A DNA stretch of 64,000 bases, taken from the NCBI RefSeq assembly GCF_014201885.1, contig NZ_JACHFN010000002.1, forward strand, positions 310,001-374,000, written 5' to 3'. The first letter of the stretch is position 1, and each line of letters opens with the position of its first letter. A model generated the notes under the pieces. The model ran no database searches and was not told where the DNA came from. It saw only the letters and a list, made by a program, of their open reading frames with translations. This document shows positions 1 through 19,474 of this stretch, one piece after another. The position numbers were made by a program, and so were the translations under genes. This stretch comes from Deinococcus budaensis (GTDB lineage: Bacteria; Deinococcota; Deinococci; Deinococcales; Deinococcaceae).

Positions 1-2
1 GC

Positions 3-308
3 CTGGGCCTCAGCGTGCAGGCCGCCGCGAGGCTGCGCCAGCCCGGCGACGTGCTGATCGTGATGCTGCACTACCCGCCCGCCAGCCCGCCCTACCCGCC
101 CAACCCGCTCACCGCCGTGATCGAGGCGGCGCGGCCCGACCTGATCGTCTACGGTCACCTGCACGGCGCCCACCCCGAGCGCGCCCTGCGGTCCCTGGGC
201 GGTATTCCGGCCCACCTCGTCGCCGCCGACGTGCTCAAGTTCCGGCCCAAGCTGCTGCTGGACCTGGGCGGCGCACCGGACGCCTCCCCTGCCCCCGCCG
301 AAAGCTGA
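3..308 (+). CDS. Metallophosphoesterase, C-terminal part (cut by window edge)
   Basis: This is the last roughly 100 residues of a protein whose start lies before the window. It carries a strand followed by LHYPP and then the GHLHG motif, the C-terminal metal-binding signature of calcineurin-type metallophosphoesterases, in which the histidines bind the second metal. The substrate cannot be told from this part. The reading frame is open from the first full codon, and the stop lies 59 bases before the next gene's start. Confidence 0.75.
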   Translation: MGLSVQAAARLRQPGDVLIVMLHYPPASPPYPPNPLTAVIEAARPDLIVYGHLHGAHPERALRSLGGIPAHLVAADVLKFRPKLLLDLGGAPDASPAPAES

Positions 309-367
309 GCGCCCCCAACGTGAGCCTGGGCGGCTTCCCTGCGGCTCCCTCGCCGCACACTGCGGGC

Positions 368-1474
368 ATGACGGCATCCCCTTCCCCCTTGCCCCTCTCC
401 GTGCTGGACCTCGTACCGGTGCCCCGGGGTTCGGACGCCCCCGCTGCCCTGCGCGAGACGGTGGCGCTGGCGCAGGAAACCGAACGCCTGGGTTACACCC
501 GTTTCTGGGTGGCCGAACACCACAACATGGGGGCGCTGGCCGCCAGCGTGCCCGCCGTGGTGCTCGCGGCGCTGTCGCAGCACACCTCCAGGCTGCGGCT
601 GGGCGCGGGCGGCGTGATGCTGCCCAACCACGCGCCGCTGGCGGTCGCGGAAAGCTACCGCCTGCTCTCGGCGCTGGCCCCCGGGCGGGTGGACCTCGGC
701 CTGGGCCGCGCACCCGGCACCGACGGCCGCACGGCGCTGGCCCTGCGCGGCGCGGCGGGCCTGCACGAGGCACCCTTCGAGGCGCAACTGGACGACCTGC
801 TCGCCTTCGGCCACGGCATTTTTCCGGCCGGCCACCCCTTCGCGGGGGTCACGGCGGCTCCGGCCGACACGGCGGGCCGCCCACCCCTTTTTCCGCCGCT
901 GTGGGTGCTGAGCAGCAGCGGCTACGGGGCGCGGGTCGCTGCCGGTCGGGGCCTGGGACTGGCCTTTGCGGCGCACATCAACCCCCGGCTGGAGGACGCG
1001 GCGGCGGCGGTCCAGGCGTACCGGGCGGCGTTCCGGCCCTCGGCGGCGTTTCCGGAGCCACGCAGCCTGGTCGCGGCCAGCGTGGTCTGCGCGCCCACGG
1101 CCGAGGAGGCCGAGGACCTCGCCGCGCCGCTGGGCCTGATGTTCCTGCGGCTGATCCGGGGCGAGACGGCGCCCTTTCCCAGCGTCGCCGAGGCCCGCGC
1201 CTACCCCTACACCCCGCACGAGCGGGCACAGGTGGCCGCCTCGCGCGCCCGGGTGATCGTGGGCGACCCGGCGGGGGTGCGTGAGGAACTGCTCGCGCTG
1301 GCGGGGCGGACGGGGGCCGACGAGCTGATGCTGACCACCCTGTTGCCGGACCCGGCAGCCCGGCGGCGCTCGTACCGGCTGGTGGCGGAGGCGCTGGGGC
1401 TGGGGGGACCCGGGCCGGGGGCCGCCACAGAAGGGGCGCTCTTTTCCCCCGGCGCGGCGCCTTCCGGCGGCTGA
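368..1474 (+). CDS. LLM-class flavin-dependent oxidoreductase (luciferase-like)
   Basis: A 368-residue protein of the bacterial luciferase-like monooxygenase family, of the MsnO8-like type that uses reduced FMN. Visible family marks are the opening [12 protein letters not shown], the RFWVAEHHN segment near residue 50, [13 protein letters not shown] near residue 90 and the [12 protein letters not shown] stretch that follows. The ATG at 368 is preferred over earlier in-frame codons because a CACACT hexamer at 356-361 sits six bases upstream, the leaderless arrangement common here. The physiological substrate is unknown. Confidence 0.85.
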   Translation: MTASPSPLPLSVLDLVPVPRGSDAPAALRETVALAQETERLGYTRFWVAEHHNMGALAASVPAVVLAALSQHTSRLRLGAGGVMLPNHAPLAVAESYRLLSALAPGRVDLGLGRAPGTDGRTALALRGAAGLHEAPFEAQLDDLLAFGHGIFPAGHPFAGVTAAPADTAGRPPLFPPLWVLSSSGYGARVAAGRGLGLAFAAHINPRLEDAAAAVQAYRAAFRPSAAFPEPRSLVAASVVCAPTAEEAEDLAAPLGLMFLRLIRGETAPFPSVAEARAYPYTPHERAQVAASRARVIVGDPAGVREELLALAGRTGADELMLTTLLPDPAARRRSYRLVAEALGLGGPGPGAATEGALFSPGAAPSGG

Positions 1475-1514
1475 CCCGGCGCGGGGGCCGCTATGCTGGG
1501 GGCCGGAGGCAGGC

Positions 1515-2417
<903 letters not shown>

Positions 2418-2423
2418 GGGGGC

Positions 2424-2452
2424 TTGCTTTTTTGCCCACCTGCCTGTAAGAT
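2424..2452 (+). promoter_or_regulatory. Sigma-70 type promoter of the candidate small RNA
   Basis: TTGCTT at 2424-2429 and TAAGAT at 2447-2452 are separated by 17 bases. Transcription should start near 2459-2460, directly before two adjacent palindromes. It begins just after the stop of the upstream gene, and no protein start follows. Confidence 0.55.
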
Positions 2453-2459
2453 TTCATTT

Positions 2460-2604
2460 CTGGCTTCATGAAGCCGTGCGGTGCACCGCACTGGAGGGAG
2501 GCGCCCACCTCGGAGATCAAAGACGGGCGCGCGAGCAGAGGGCAGCGGGGCACAGACCCGCGCCGCTGAACCACCGGAGGAAGCTTGAGGGCTTCCTTCT
2601 TTTG
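2460..2604 (+). ncRNA. Candidate small structured RNA, family not recognised
   Basis: About 145 bases run from a good promoter to an intrinsic terminator with no credible reading frame. The 5' end is two back-to-back perfect palindromes: GGCTTCATGAAGCC at 2462-2475 and GTGCGGTGCACCGCAC at 2476-2491, each able to form a hairpin in RNA. Further on, GGCGCG can pair with CGCGCC around a GC-rich loop. It lies opposite the tRNA-Lys and ffh genes, which read on the other strand. It lacks the conserved loop of SRP RNA, and I see no 6S, tmRNA or riboswitch signature. An antisense or regulatory role is only a guess. Confidence 0.45.
2578..2604 (+). terminator. Intrinsic terminator of the candidate small RNA
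   Basis: AGGAAGC (2578-2584) pairs with GCTTCCT (2591-2597) across a six-base loop and runs into TTCTTTT. Confidence 0.65.
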
Positions 2605-2670
2605 TTGTGCCTTTTCTGGGCAGCTGTAGGACAAGGGGGCAGACGCCCGGCGGCCAGGCCCGCAGGGGAC

Positions 2671-2705
2671 CAAAGGCGAGAGCCTGCGCGCACGGCACAG
2701 GCTCT
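2671..2705 (-). terminator. Terminator downstream of tRNA-Lys
   Basis: On the minus strand an 11-bp stem with one G-U pair (arms 2695-2705 and 2679-2689) follows the tRNA after four bases. A short TTT run lies beyond it. Confidence 0.55.
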
Positions 2706-2709
2706 GGCG

Positions 2710-2787
<78 letters not shown>

Positions 2788-2825
2788 ACGGCTGCGCCAC
2801 AGACGGGCGTATCTCAGCGGGCCTG

Positions 2826-2854
2826 AGTATAGGGAGCCGGGCGGGGGGTGTCAA
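2826..2854 (-). promoter_or_regulatory. Near-consensus promoter of tRNA-Lys
   Basis: Read on the minus strand, TTGACA (plus 2849-2854) and TATACT (plus 2826-2831) are separated by exactly 17 bases. This is one of the few complete -35/-10 promoters in the window. Transcription should start near 2819, giving a 5' leader of about 34 bases to be removed. Confidence 0.85.
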
Positions 2855-2876
2855 CGCGGCGCCGCCCGGCCCCGGC

Positions 2877-4229
<1,353 letters not shown>

Positions 4230-4278
4230 GGGGAGAGTCTAGCGTGCGGGGGCAAGAGGCTTGGTATAGCTTGCACGG

Positions 4279-4980
4279 ATGGAGCTTCTCCTGATTCGCC
4301 ACGCTCAGTCCCTGAACAATCACCTGACAGGAGACCCGGAGTACGCGGCGAGGCGGCAGGCCGATCCACCCCTGACGGAGCTGGGGCGGCAGCAGGCCTT
4401 GCGGCTGGCGAGTTGGGCGGCCGATGACCCCTTCTGCCAGCGCATCACGCATCTCCATACGAGCCTCACGACCCGCGCCGTGCAGACGGCTGCGCCCCTC
4501 GCCCGGGCGCTCGGCCTCAGCGTTCACGGCCTCACCGAAGCCTACGAGTGCGGCGGGCTAAACAGCGGCCCGGACGGAGGATTCGCACCCGTGATGGGCC
4601 GTGACCACGTCTCGCTCCAGATTGACTGCCCGGACCTGTTATGGCCGGACGAGATTCGTGGTCAGGCCTGGGAGGGCGGCGGCGAACCCTGGGACCCTAC
4701 GGGCTTTGCCGGGAGGGCAGCGAACGTGAGCCGTCACCTGCGCCGGGTGGCCGATGAAGCCGATGTGGTCGCTCTGATCACCCATCACGATTTCGCGCAA
4801 TACCTGATTGCGGAGCTGCTGGGCCTCCCTGCGCTGCATGGCGAGGGGCTGACGTTCCGGCTGAACAACACCGCCACGGCCCACATAGAGCTGATTCCCG
4901 ATCCCAGTGGATCGGACCGACGTGTTCTGCACTGGGTGAATCGGACCGCTCACCTGACTCCGGACTTGTTGACTCTCTGA
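4279..4980 (+). CDS. Histidine phosphatase family protein (phosphoglycerate mutase-like)
   Basis: A 233-residue member of the histidine phosphatase superfamily. The catalytic RHAQS sits at residues 7-11, a [11 protein letters not shown] segment carries the phosphate-binding arginine, and [10 protein letters not shown] near residue 170 carries the second histidine. The family includes phosphoglycerate mutases and many small-molecule phosphatases, and the substrate is not evident. The gene is divergent from ffh. A TAGCTT hexamer at 4267-4272 lies six bases before the ATG. Its base composition is visibly less GC-rich than its neighbours, which may point to later acquisition. Confidence 0.85.
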   Translation: MELLLIRHAQSLNNHLTGDPEYAARRQADPPLTELGRQQALRLASWAADDPFCQRITHLHTSLTTRAVQTAAPLARALGLSVHGLTEAYECGGLNSGPDGGFAPVMGRDHVSLQIDCPDLLWPDEIRGQAWEGGGEPWDPTGFAGRAANVSRHLRRVADEADVVALITHHDFAQYLIAELLGLPALHGEGLTFRLNNTATAHIELIPDPSGSDRRVLHWVNRTAHLTPDLLTL

Positions 4981-5013
4981 TCACCTCGGAGGTGCAGAAC
5001 GCGGGCCGCGAAC

Positions 5014-5027
5014 CTAACGCCCGTTAG
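5014..5027 (+). promoter_or_regulatory. PaaR-like operator (inverted repeat CTAACG-CC-CGTTAG)
   Basis: A perfect 6-2-6 inverted repeat that fits the CNAACGNNCGTTNG site described, as I recall it, for the TetR-family phenylacetate-degradation repressor PaaR of Thermus thermophilus. It ends 11 bases before the TATCCT -10 at 5039-5044 and so covers the -35 region of the thiolase promoter, where a bound repressor would block polymerase. The assignment to PaaR is inference; no regulator gene lies in the window. Confidence 0.6.
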
Positions 5028-5050
5028 CCGCCCCGCGCTATCCTCGCCCC

Positions 5051-6232
5051 ATGACCAAAGCTGTGATCGTCTCGGCGTCGCGCACGCCGACGGGTAAATT
5101 CCTGGGGGCCTTGCAGGACGTGACCGCCGTGGAGCTGGGCACCATCACTCTGCGCGAGACGCTGCGCCGCAGCAGCATTCCCGCCGAGCTGGTGGAGGAA
5201 GTCATCATGGGCCAGGTCGTCCAGGCGGGCAGCGGGCAGAACCCGGCGCGGCAGGCGGCCCTGAGGGCGGGCCTCTCGCCGGAGGTCGGTGCATTGACCA
5301 TCAACAAGGTCTGCGGGTCGGGTCTCAAGGCCGTGATCCTGGCCGCGCAGGCGATCCGCGCGGGCGACCAGACGGTCATGCTGGCGGGCGGCATGGAGTC
5401 CATGAGCAACGCGCCGCACCTGCTGCCCGGCGCCCGCAAAGGCTACCGCCTGGGGCACGCGCAGGTGCTCGACGCGAACACGCACGACGGCCTGTGGTGC
5501 TCCATCAACGACGAGGGCATGGGCCTGACGGGTGAGCGCGTGGCCGAGAAGTACGAGATCGGCCGAGAGGCGCAGGACGCCTACGCGACGGGCAGCCACC
5601 AGAAGGCCATCGCCGCGACCGAGGGCGGGCGTTTCCGCGACGAGATTGCCCCCGTGACTGTCAAGGGGCGCAAGGGCGACGTGATCGTGGATACCGACGA
5701 GGGGCCGCGTGCCGACACCAGCCCGGAGACGCTGGGGCGCCTCAAGCCCGCCTTCAAGAAGGACGGCACCGTCACGGCGGGCAACGCGCCCGGCCTGAAC
5801 GACGGGGCATCGAGCCTGCTGATCATGTCCGAGGAAGCGGCGCAGGCGCACGGGCTCACGCCGATGGCCGAGATCACCTCCTATGCGACGGGCGGCCTCG
5901 CTCCCGAGTGGGTGATGATGACGCCTGTGCCCGCCACGAAGAAGCTGCTGGAAAAGAGCGGCCTGAGCGTGGGCGACGTGGACCTGTGGGAGCTGAACGA
6001 GGCCTTCAGCGTCCAGAGTCTCGCCGTGCAGCGCGAATTGGGGCTGGACCCCGAGCGGGTGAATGTGAACGGCGGGGCGGTCGCGCTGGGGCATCCCATC
6101 GGCGCTTCGGGTGCCCGCATCCTCGTCACGCTGCTGCACGCGCTGAGGCAGCAGGATAAGGAAACCGGCGTGGCGACCCTGTGCATGGGCGGCGGCAACG
6201 GCCTCGCGCTGTCCGTCAAGCGGCTCTCGTAA
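5051..6232 (+). CDS. Acetyl-CoA acetyltransferase (thiolase)
   Basis: A 393-residue thiolase, catalysing reversible thiolytic cleavage or condensation of acyl-CoA. The nucleophile is C88 in [14 protein letters not shown] near residue 316, [17 protein letters not shown] near 345 and the C-terminal [10 protein letters not shown] complete the active site. Length is typical. The ATG follows TATCCT (5039-5044) by six bases, indicating a leaderless message, and a PaaR-like operator lies at 5014-5027. With the hydroxyacyl-CoA dehydrogenase 0.8 kb downstream it suggests beta-oxidation, phenylacetate breakdown or acetoacetyl-CoA formation. Confidence 0.95.
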   Translation: MTKAVIVSASRTPTGKFLGALQDVTAVELGTITLRETLRRSSIPAELVEEVIMGQVVQAGSGQNPARQAALRAGLSPEVGALTINKVCGSGLKAVILAAQAIRAGDQTVMLAGGMESMSNAPHLLPGARKGYRLGHAQVLDANTHDGLWCSINDEGMGLTGERVAEKYEIGREAQDAYATGSHQKAIAATEGGRFRDEIAPVTVKGRKGDVIVDTDEGPRADTSPETLGRLKPAFKKDGTVTAGNAPGLNDGASSLLIMSEEAAQAHGLTPMAEITSYATGGLAPEWVMMTPVPATKKLLEKSGLSVGDVDLWELNEAFSVQSLAVQRELGLDPERVNVNGGAVALGHPIGASGARILVTLLHALRQQDKETGVATLCMGGGNGLALSVKRLS

Positions 6233-6242
6233 GCTGAGCCTC

Positions 6243-6566
<324 letters not shown>

Positions 6567-6568
6567 GG

Positions 6569-7012
6569 ATGAACAGGCTCACCTTCAGGAATGACGGGCT
6601 GGGGTGGTTTTACCTGGGGCTGTGCATTCTCGTTCTGGGAGCTTTGTACTTTTCCGGCAGTGCGAATTCACAAGACACCGTGACGGCGCTGAGCGTCCTG
6701 GGAGTCTTGGCGCTCCCCCTGGGCCTGCTGAGTCGGCTGACCGTCGCCGTAGGTTCGGAACGGTTGTCAGTCTGGCTGGGGCCGGGTCTGTTGCGCCGAA
6801 ATTACCCCACCCGCGAGATCGTTGGCATTGCCAGAGCCGATCTTCCCTTCACCCCCTTTACTGTGGGGTTGAGGCTGACGCCGCGCGGCTGGCTCTACAG
6901 CATCGGTGGCCGGGAGTTTACTGAAGTCCTGTTCGCCGACGGGTCCCACCTCTTGATCGGCACGGACAATGCGGCGCAAACCGAGGATTTCCTGCGCGGG
7001 AGTCTTTCTTAG
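6569..7012 (+). CDS. Small membrane protein with PH-like C-terminal region
   Basis: A 147-residue hypothetical protein. Two hydrophobic helices lie at about 11-29 and 40-56. A beta-rich segment follows ([19 protein letters not shown], then [10 protein letters not shown] and [10 protein letters not shown]), like bacterial PH-type membrane-associated domains. The ATG at 6569 is two bases after the YciI stop, so the two are probably co-transcribed. The coding sequence is clearly poorer in G and C than the flanking genes, which raises the possibility of horizontal acquisition. No function can be given. Confidence 0.7.
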   Translation: MNRLTFRNDGLGWFYLGLCILVLGALYFSGSANSQDTVTALSVLGVLALPLGLLSRLTVAVGSERLSVWLGPGLLRRNYPTREIVGIARADLPFTPFTVGLRLTPRGWLYSIGGREFTEVLFADGSHLLIGTDNAAQTEDFLRGSLS

Positions 7013-7040
7013 GACCTCGCCAGACTGCTAAGGAGTACCT

Positions 7041-7877
<837 letters not shown>

Positions 7878-7888
7878 CCGTCAATAGG

Positions 7889-7929
7889 AAAAGAGGAGCG
7901 GAGGCCCATGCCCCCGCTCCTCCTCTTTT
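7889..7929. terminator. Bidirectional terminator between convergent genes
   Basis: A long stem (AAAAGAGGAGCGG paired, with small mismatches, to CCGCTCCTCCTCTTTT) stands between the dehydrogenase and the small minus-strand gene. It ends in T runs on both strands. Confidence 0.85.
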
Positions 7930-7935
7930 GGCTTC

Positions 7936-8100
7936 CTAGCTGTGGCCGGGATCGGAGTCGTCGGTGGGGCGGCCATGCTTGCCGTCGCCGCTGGCCTCGT
8001 CCTCCGGGGAGGGCTGCGGCATGTCCTGAGCCGACTCGGAGAGCTGCTCGTGGTCCTCGTCGTGCGGTTGGGGCGTGCGGTCGTTCTCGTTCTTCGTCAT
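7936..8100 (-). CDS. Small acidic hydrophilic protein (54 aa), uncharacterised
   Basis: A 54-codon frame beginning MTKNENDRTPQPHDEDHE and ending SDPGHS, made almost entirely of Asp, Glu, His, Ser, Pro and Gly. It has no hydrophobic core, so it should be disordered. The start is supported by GGAGGT five bases before the ATG on the minus strand. It follows the AhpD-like gene by 11 bases and is probably co-transcribed with it, and a strong terminator lies just beyond its stop. It may be a stress-linked disordered protein, but no function is known to me. Confidence 0.65.
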   Translation of the reverse strand: MTKNENDRTPQPHDEDHEQLSESAQDMPQPSPEDEASGDGKHGRPTDDSDPGHS

Positions 8101-8111
8101 GATGGACCTCC

Positions 8112-8702
<591 letters not shown>

Positions 8703-8762
8703 GGGGACAGCTTACCCGCCGGGGGGAACTCCCCCCCCCCGCCCCGCGTATCCCCTCAGCGT

Positions 8763-9263
<501 letters not shown>

Positions 9264-9275
9264 CCGTCCCAGGGA

Positions 9276-9306
9276 GAGGGGCCGGACTTCACAGCTCCGG
9301 CCCCTC
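9276..9306. terminator. Hairpin between convergent genes
   Basis: A perfect 11-bp inverted repeat, GAGGGGCCGGA with TCCGGCCCCTC, lies between two convergent genes. There is no strong T run, so it may act as a bidirectional transcription block. Confidence 0.6.
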
Positions 9307-9320
9307 ATGCCCTCCCCCAC

Positions 9321-10004
9321 TCAGAACAGCGCGCCCAGCAGCGGCGCGAGGCCCAGCGCCGTCAGCCCCAGCGCGGGCAGCAGCGGCAACAGCGTGCCCA
9401 GCAGCGCCCGGCGGCGGTCCCCGGTCAGGATCAGGAAGCCCCGGTAGGCGAGGGCAAACTGGGCCAGGGGGGCCAGGAGCAGCAGCAGGACGGCGACGCG
9501 GGCGAGCGGCCAGCGCATCACGGCCTGGAGGGTTCCCTGTTGGCGCTCCAGGGCATCGGAAGCCAGCAGGAAAGCGGGCCATTCAGGCTGCGGCCACACC
9601 AGCAGCAGCGCAGCCAGCGCCAGATACAGCGGCGGGAGCACGGCGAAGGTCGCGCCGTAGACCTCCGGGGCACGCCCCTCGCGTCCGGCCCCCAGCCAGC
9701 CCAGCCCGGCCATCGACCCGGCCAGCAGCACCGTCAGAAACAGGGTGCCGAAAACGTTGATCGCGTGCGCCGCGAAAGCCCCGGCCCCCTCGGCCGTCGC
9801 CCCCACCACGGGCCGCAGCAGCAGCGCGTAGACCACCCCGGCGAGCAGCGCTGCCAGAAGGGGGGGGCCGACGTAGCGCCAGGGCAGCGGAGCCACCGCC
9901 CGCAGCCGCTCGAAAAAGGGGGCGGGGCCGCCCAGCAGCTCAGCGGGCAGGGGCGCGGCCGGGGGAGGCGTCGGTGCGGGCATGGGACGGCGGGAACGGG
10001 ACAT
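9321..10004 (-). CDS. Yip1-like multi-pass membrane protein
   Basis: A 227-residue protein. A proline-rich soluble start ([15 protein letters not shown]) is followed by about five hydrophobic helices, an arrangement resembling bacterial YIP1-domain proteins. No catalytic motif is seen. The ATG at 10004 lies seven bases after TAGAGT (plus 10012-10017), and the TAG of that hexamer is also the stop codon of the upstream gene. It could therefore be expressed from its own leaderless promoter as well as by read-through. The role is unknown. Confidence 0.65.
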   Translation of the reverse strand: MSRSRRPMPAPTPPPAAPLPAELLGGPAPFFERLRAVAPLPWRYVGPPLLAALLAGVVYALLLRPVVGATAEGAGAFAAHAINVFGTLFLTVLLAGSMAGLGWLGAGREGRAPEVYGATFAVLPPLYLALAALLLVWPQPEWPAFLLASDALERQQGTLQAVMRWPLARVAVLLLLLAPLAQFALAYRGFLILTGDRRRALLGTLLPLLPALGLTALGLAPLLGALF

Positions 10005-10014
10005 CGGGGGCACT

Positions 10015-10389
<375 letters not shown>

Positions 10390-10400
10390 GGCGCCCCGGC

Positions 10401-11360
10401 CTAGCGCAGCGCCCCGCGCAGGTCGGTGACGGCCTGCTGCACGGCGGGCAGGGTCAGGGCGGCGGCCACGACCCCGAACAGCACGATGCCCACGAAGGCG
10501 CCGCTCAGCCAGGGACCGGGGGCGGCGCGCGCCTGCGGGTCGGGCCTGGGGGTCAACCACAGGTGCAGCACGACCATCACCGCCGCGCCGAACAGTCCGG
10601 CTCCCAGCGCCAGCGGCACGGCCAGCGCCGGATTGCCCAGCATCTCGGTCGCCTGGCGGGTGTCGCCCAGGTCGCGCCCGGCCAGAAAGGCACCCAGCCC
10701 CACGGCCAGGGTGTTGTTCAGCGCGTGGACGATCACGGCGTTCCAGAGGCTGCCGCTGTGCTGGGTCAGCCGGGCCAGCGCGTAGGCCAGCGGCAGGATG
10801 CCCGCCACGCTCGCCGGAACCCCGTGCGCGACGGCAAAGGCCACGCTGCTTGTCAGCGCCGCGACCGCAAAGCCCGCCGCGCGCTCGTGCCCGCGCAGCA
10901 TCAGGCCCCGGAAGGCGACCTCCTCGGCAAAGGGCACCAGCAGCCCCGCCGCCAGCAGCAGCGCCCACAGATCCGCACCCCGGCTCACGAACTGCGGAAT
11001 GGCGTCGGCACTTCCCGGCGAAAGGGTCACGAACACCAGCGCAAAGGCCCGCGACGCCAGAAACGCCAGCACGAAGGCCGCCAGCGCCAGCCCCCAGGAG
11101 GGCGGGGTGCGCCAGCGCGAGTCGCGCAGCAGCGCCGCCATCGGCCGCCGAAAGACCGTGACGGCCAGCACGGCATTGCCCACGAACGAGAGCAGCAGCG
11201 CCGTGCCCAGCGGCACGCCCCGCGCGATCAACAGCGCCGAGATCACGTTCTGCGCGATCAAGAGGGTCAGCGCGGCGCGGTTGCCGTCGAGCGCGCGGAT
11301 GCCCGGCGCCGGGGGCGCGTCCGGGGTGGGAAGGGAAGCGGGCACGTCCGGAGCCGTCAT
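10401..11360 (-). CDS. CPBP family intramembrane metalloprotease
   Basis: A 319-residue multi-pass membrane protein of the CAAX-processing/bacteriocin-processing (Abi) family. The first catalytic motif [10 protein letters not shown] is followed by a histidine-containing [12 protein letters not shown] and by [11 protein letters not shown], together giving the Glu, Arg and His residues expected for the glutamic intramembrane protease. Two further helices follow. The ATG at 11360 is seven bases after TAGGCT (plus 11368-11373). Possible roles are processing of lipoproteins or peptides; no substrate is suggested by its neighbours. Confidence 0.9.
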   Translation of the reverse strand: MTAPDVPASLPTPDAPPAPGIRALDGNRAALTLLIAQNVISALLIARGVPLGTALLLSFVGNAVLAVTVFRRPMAALLRDSRWRTPPSWGLALAAFVLAFLASRAFALVFVTLSPGSADAIPQFVSRGADLWALLLAAGLLVPFAEEVAFRGLMLRGHERAAGFAVAALTSSVAFAVAHGVPASVAGILPLAYALARLTQHSGSLWNAVIVHALNNTLAVGLGAFLAGRDLGDTRQATEMLGNPALAVPLALGAGLFGAAVMVVLHLWLTPRPDPQARAAPGPWLSGAFVGIVLFGVVAAALTLPAVQQAVTDLRGALR

Positions 11361-11557
11361 GGGGGGCAGCCTACCGCGCCGCCCCGGGGAAAGCGCACCC
11401 CTCCAAAGGCGGAGACGGGCCGACCGGAGGCTCCCCACTGGGCAGACACGCAGCGCTTCCCCGGGGGAGCAGAGACACCACGCCCCGCCTTCCTCCCCGC
11501 CCCGTCATCCCGCACGACGGGAAAAGCGGGAAGGCCGAGGAGGCTGGGAAAGACCCT

Positions 11558-12595
<1,038 letters not shown>

Positions 12596-12680
12596 GGGGA
12601 GAATGGTACGCCGCGTGCAGGCGGCGGTGCGCGGCCAAAGGCACGCTGCTCTGCTGTCCCGCGCTCCCCCGCCGCCGCGC

Positions 12681-14705
<2,025 letters not shown>

Positions 14706-14991
14706 CGTCTACCACCAGACCTTTGTCGCACACGTCCGGACCCCTTCTCTGGGCGCGTCACCGGACACCAGCAGGGCGGACGAACAGCCACCGCGCAGAC
14801 CCTGGACCCTTGAGACCCTGAAACGCTGCGGCGAGCATACACCCGCGCCGCACGAACATGACCGCCAGCTCAAGGTCTGGCCAGCGTGGGCTTTAGGTCC
14901 GGCTCAGCCAAATGTAGCGCGCGGAACCGAGACTGCAACGGTACGGGCGGAAGCGCCCTGCACACCTTTTCTTCTCTCACGGAGGCTCCAC
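14706..14991. other. Intergenic region between divergent genes
   Basis: This 286-base stretch separates the EF-G-like gene from the PRC-barrel gene. I see no gene. A TTGAGA at 14810-14815 followed by GCATAC at 14835-14840 is a weak promoter candidate for the plus-strand gene. The Deinococcus radiation/desiccation motif is not present. Confidence 0.4.
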
Positions 14992-15828
<837 letters not shown>

Positions 15829-15855
15829 GTTCTCGGCGCAAACGCCTCAGGCATG

Positions 15856-15878
15856 GGCGGGGGCAACCCCGCCTTTTT
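15856..15878 (+). terminator. Intrinsic terminator with GCAA tetraloop
   Basis: GGCGGGG and CCCCGCC close a GCAA loop and are followed by five T. It ends the PRC-barrel gene transcript. Confidence 0.9.
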
Positions 15879-15937
15879 GTGATCTCTGGACGGGGACGCC
15901 CCCGCGCAGAGCTGATTCCAGCACCACAGGAGCGACC

Positions 15938-16477
15938 ATGGACGAGCGCAACACGGACAGGCCTCAGGCCCTGGACACCACCCCGACCTCCGAGCCGCAG
16001 ACCCCCAGCACCCGGATCTCCGGCCGGGAGGGAGACGACCTCCCCACCTCCGAGACCCGTGAGATCGTCGAGCGGCTGCGGCTGCACGAGGAGCGCGCCA
16101 CCGTCGAGGTGATTTCCGAACAGCTGGGCGCCGTCACGGTGCGCCGGGTGGTGCGCGAGCGCGAGGAGGTCGTGCCTATCACCCTGCACAGTGAATATCT
16201 GGAAATCACCGTCCAGGAAGGCACCGGGGGCCGCGTGACCCTGAGGGGCGAGCCGCTGGAGGTCGGGCGCACCTACGAGGTCCCGCTGTACGAGGAGCGG
16301 GCAGTGATCGACAAGCAGATCTACCCCCTCAGCGACGTGACCATCGCCAAGCAGGCGCGCAGCTACGTCCAGACTGAGCGCCTGACCCTGCGCCGCGAGG
16401 AACTCGACGTGGAAGACCCGCTGGGCCTGGTGCGCGACCGCCTGCGGACGGACTCCAGCAACGACCCGCAGCGCTGA
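15938..16477 (+). CDS. DUF2382 domain protein
   Basis: A 179-residue hydrophilic protein. It has a disordered Thr/Ser/Pro-rich start of about 45 residues and then a single DUF2382 region: [43 protein letters not shown] and [14 protein letters not shown]. It is a shorter relative of the neighbouring PRC-barrel protein's second half and has no PRC barrel itself. AGGAG lies seven bases before the ATG. A terminator separates the two genes, so they are likely regulated separately. A stress role is inferred from the family only. Confidence 0.85.
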   Translation: MDERNTDRPQALDTTPTSEPQTPSTRISGREGDDLPTSETREIVERLRLHEERATVEVISEQLGAVTVRRVVREREEVVPITLHSEYLEITVQEGTGGRVTLRGEPLEVGRTYEVPLYEERAVIDKQIYPLSDVTIAKQARSYVQTERLTLRREELDVEDPLGLVRDRLRTDSSNDPQR

Positions 16478-16502
16478 AGCCGCCCGCAAAAAGAAGCTGG
16501 GA

Positions 16503-16538
16503 AGCCGGAAGGTGAGTGAAGTTCGCCCTCCGGCTTTC
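16503..16538 (+). terminator. Intrinsic terminator after the DUF2382 gene
   Basis: AGCCGGA (16503-16509) pairs with TCCGGCT (16529-16535) and is followed by TTT. Confidence 0.65.
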
Positions 16539-16563
16539 GCAGTCCCCGTATGCTGGCCGCCGC

Positions 16564-17243
16564 ATGACGAACGGCCCCAGCTTCCTGGCAGGTGACCTGA
16601 TCCTGACCCCCGACGGCTCACGCACCGCCCTGAGCCTGCGCTACGGCGAGGCCTACGGCTCGCGGCACGGGGCGGCGGCGCAGGCCCGGCACGTCTTCGT
16701 GGAGGGCAGCGGCACCCACACCCACCCGGCTCCGCGCGTGCTGGAGGTGGGCTTTGGCCTGGGAGCGAACTTCCGGGCCACGCTGGAGCAGTGCGCCCGC
16801 CGGGGGGCGGCGCTGACGTACCTCGCCTACGAGTTCGATCCGGCGCCCACCGGGCTGCTGCGCGCGGTGGCCGAGGGAAGTGCGGGCGCCGACCACCCCG
16901 CCTGGGCCGCCGCGCTGGCGGGGTGGGGCCGGGCTTCGCCGCTGACGGTGCGGCTTCCCGGCGTGGCCCTGAGCGTGGTGTTCGGGGACGTGCGGGAGGC
17001 GGGGCTGCCGTCCGGGTGGGCGACCGCCGTGTATCTCGACGGCTTTTCGCCTGCCCGCAACCCGGAAGTCTGGACGCCAGACCTCGTCGGGCGGCTGGCC
17101 GGATCGCTCGCGCCGGGCGGAGTCCTGACCACCTACAGCGCCGCCGGACACGTCCGCCGCACGCTGGCCGGGGCGGGGCTGACGGTGGAGCGGCGCCCCG
17201 GTCCCCCCGGCAAACGCGAGTGCCTGCGGGCGGTGCGGCCCGC

Positions 17244-17247
<4 letters not shown>
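16564..17247 (+). CDS. mnmD: tRNA mnm5s2U34 methyltransferase MnmD (MnmC methyltransferase domain)
   Basis: A 227-residue SAM-dependent methyltransferase of the MnmC/DUF752 family, which makes the last methylation of 5-methylaminomethyl-2-thiouridine at tRNA position 34. The family signature is [14 protein letters not shown] near residue 64, with [18 protein letters not shown] near residue 160 and [10 protein letters not shown] near 195. TATGCT at 16549-16554 lies nine bases before the ATG. In E. coli this domain is the N-terminal half of MnmC, and here the oxidoreductase half is the next gene, overlapping by four bases. Confidence 0.9.
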
Positions 17248-18236
<989 letters not shown>

Positions 18237-18271
18237 CGGACCTCCCAGCGAACGTCTACACTGGGTGGGTT

Positions 18272-19273
<1,002 letters not shown>

Positions 19274-19279
19274 GCGCGC

Positions 19280-19332
19280 GCAGAGAAGAGGGACCGGGGG
19301 GCACGTCACCCGCCCCGGTCCCTCTTCTCTGC
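19280..19332. terminator. Perfect 20-bp inverted repeat after homoisocitrate dehydrogenase
   Basis: Arms at 19280-19299 and 19313-19332 are perfect complements of 20 bases around a 13-base loop. No T run follows. It is a very stable transcript end and probably protects the message or terminates it. Confidence 0.7.
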
Positions 19333-19415
19333 GGCCTTCACCCCACCCGGCCTTTCCGCCCGCCGGGGGCCGCGCGCCGCCTGCCGGGACCTCCATGCTA
19401 GGCTCCGCGCTTGAG

Positions 19416-19474
19416 ATGCCGCTTCTTCTACTGGTCCGGATCACCTTTGGGAATCATGCCTGCTGGGGTTCCGC

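Noticed and set aside
2460..2604. SRP RNA gene beside ffh
   Set aside because: The ACCGGAGGAAGC stretch recalls the conserved loop region only loosely; the surrounding stem and GNRA loop are missing, and the end is a normal terminator.
4983..4995. CACCTCGGAGGTG as a terminator or operator
   Set aside because: The stem is short, has no T run and lies next to the better operator at 5014.
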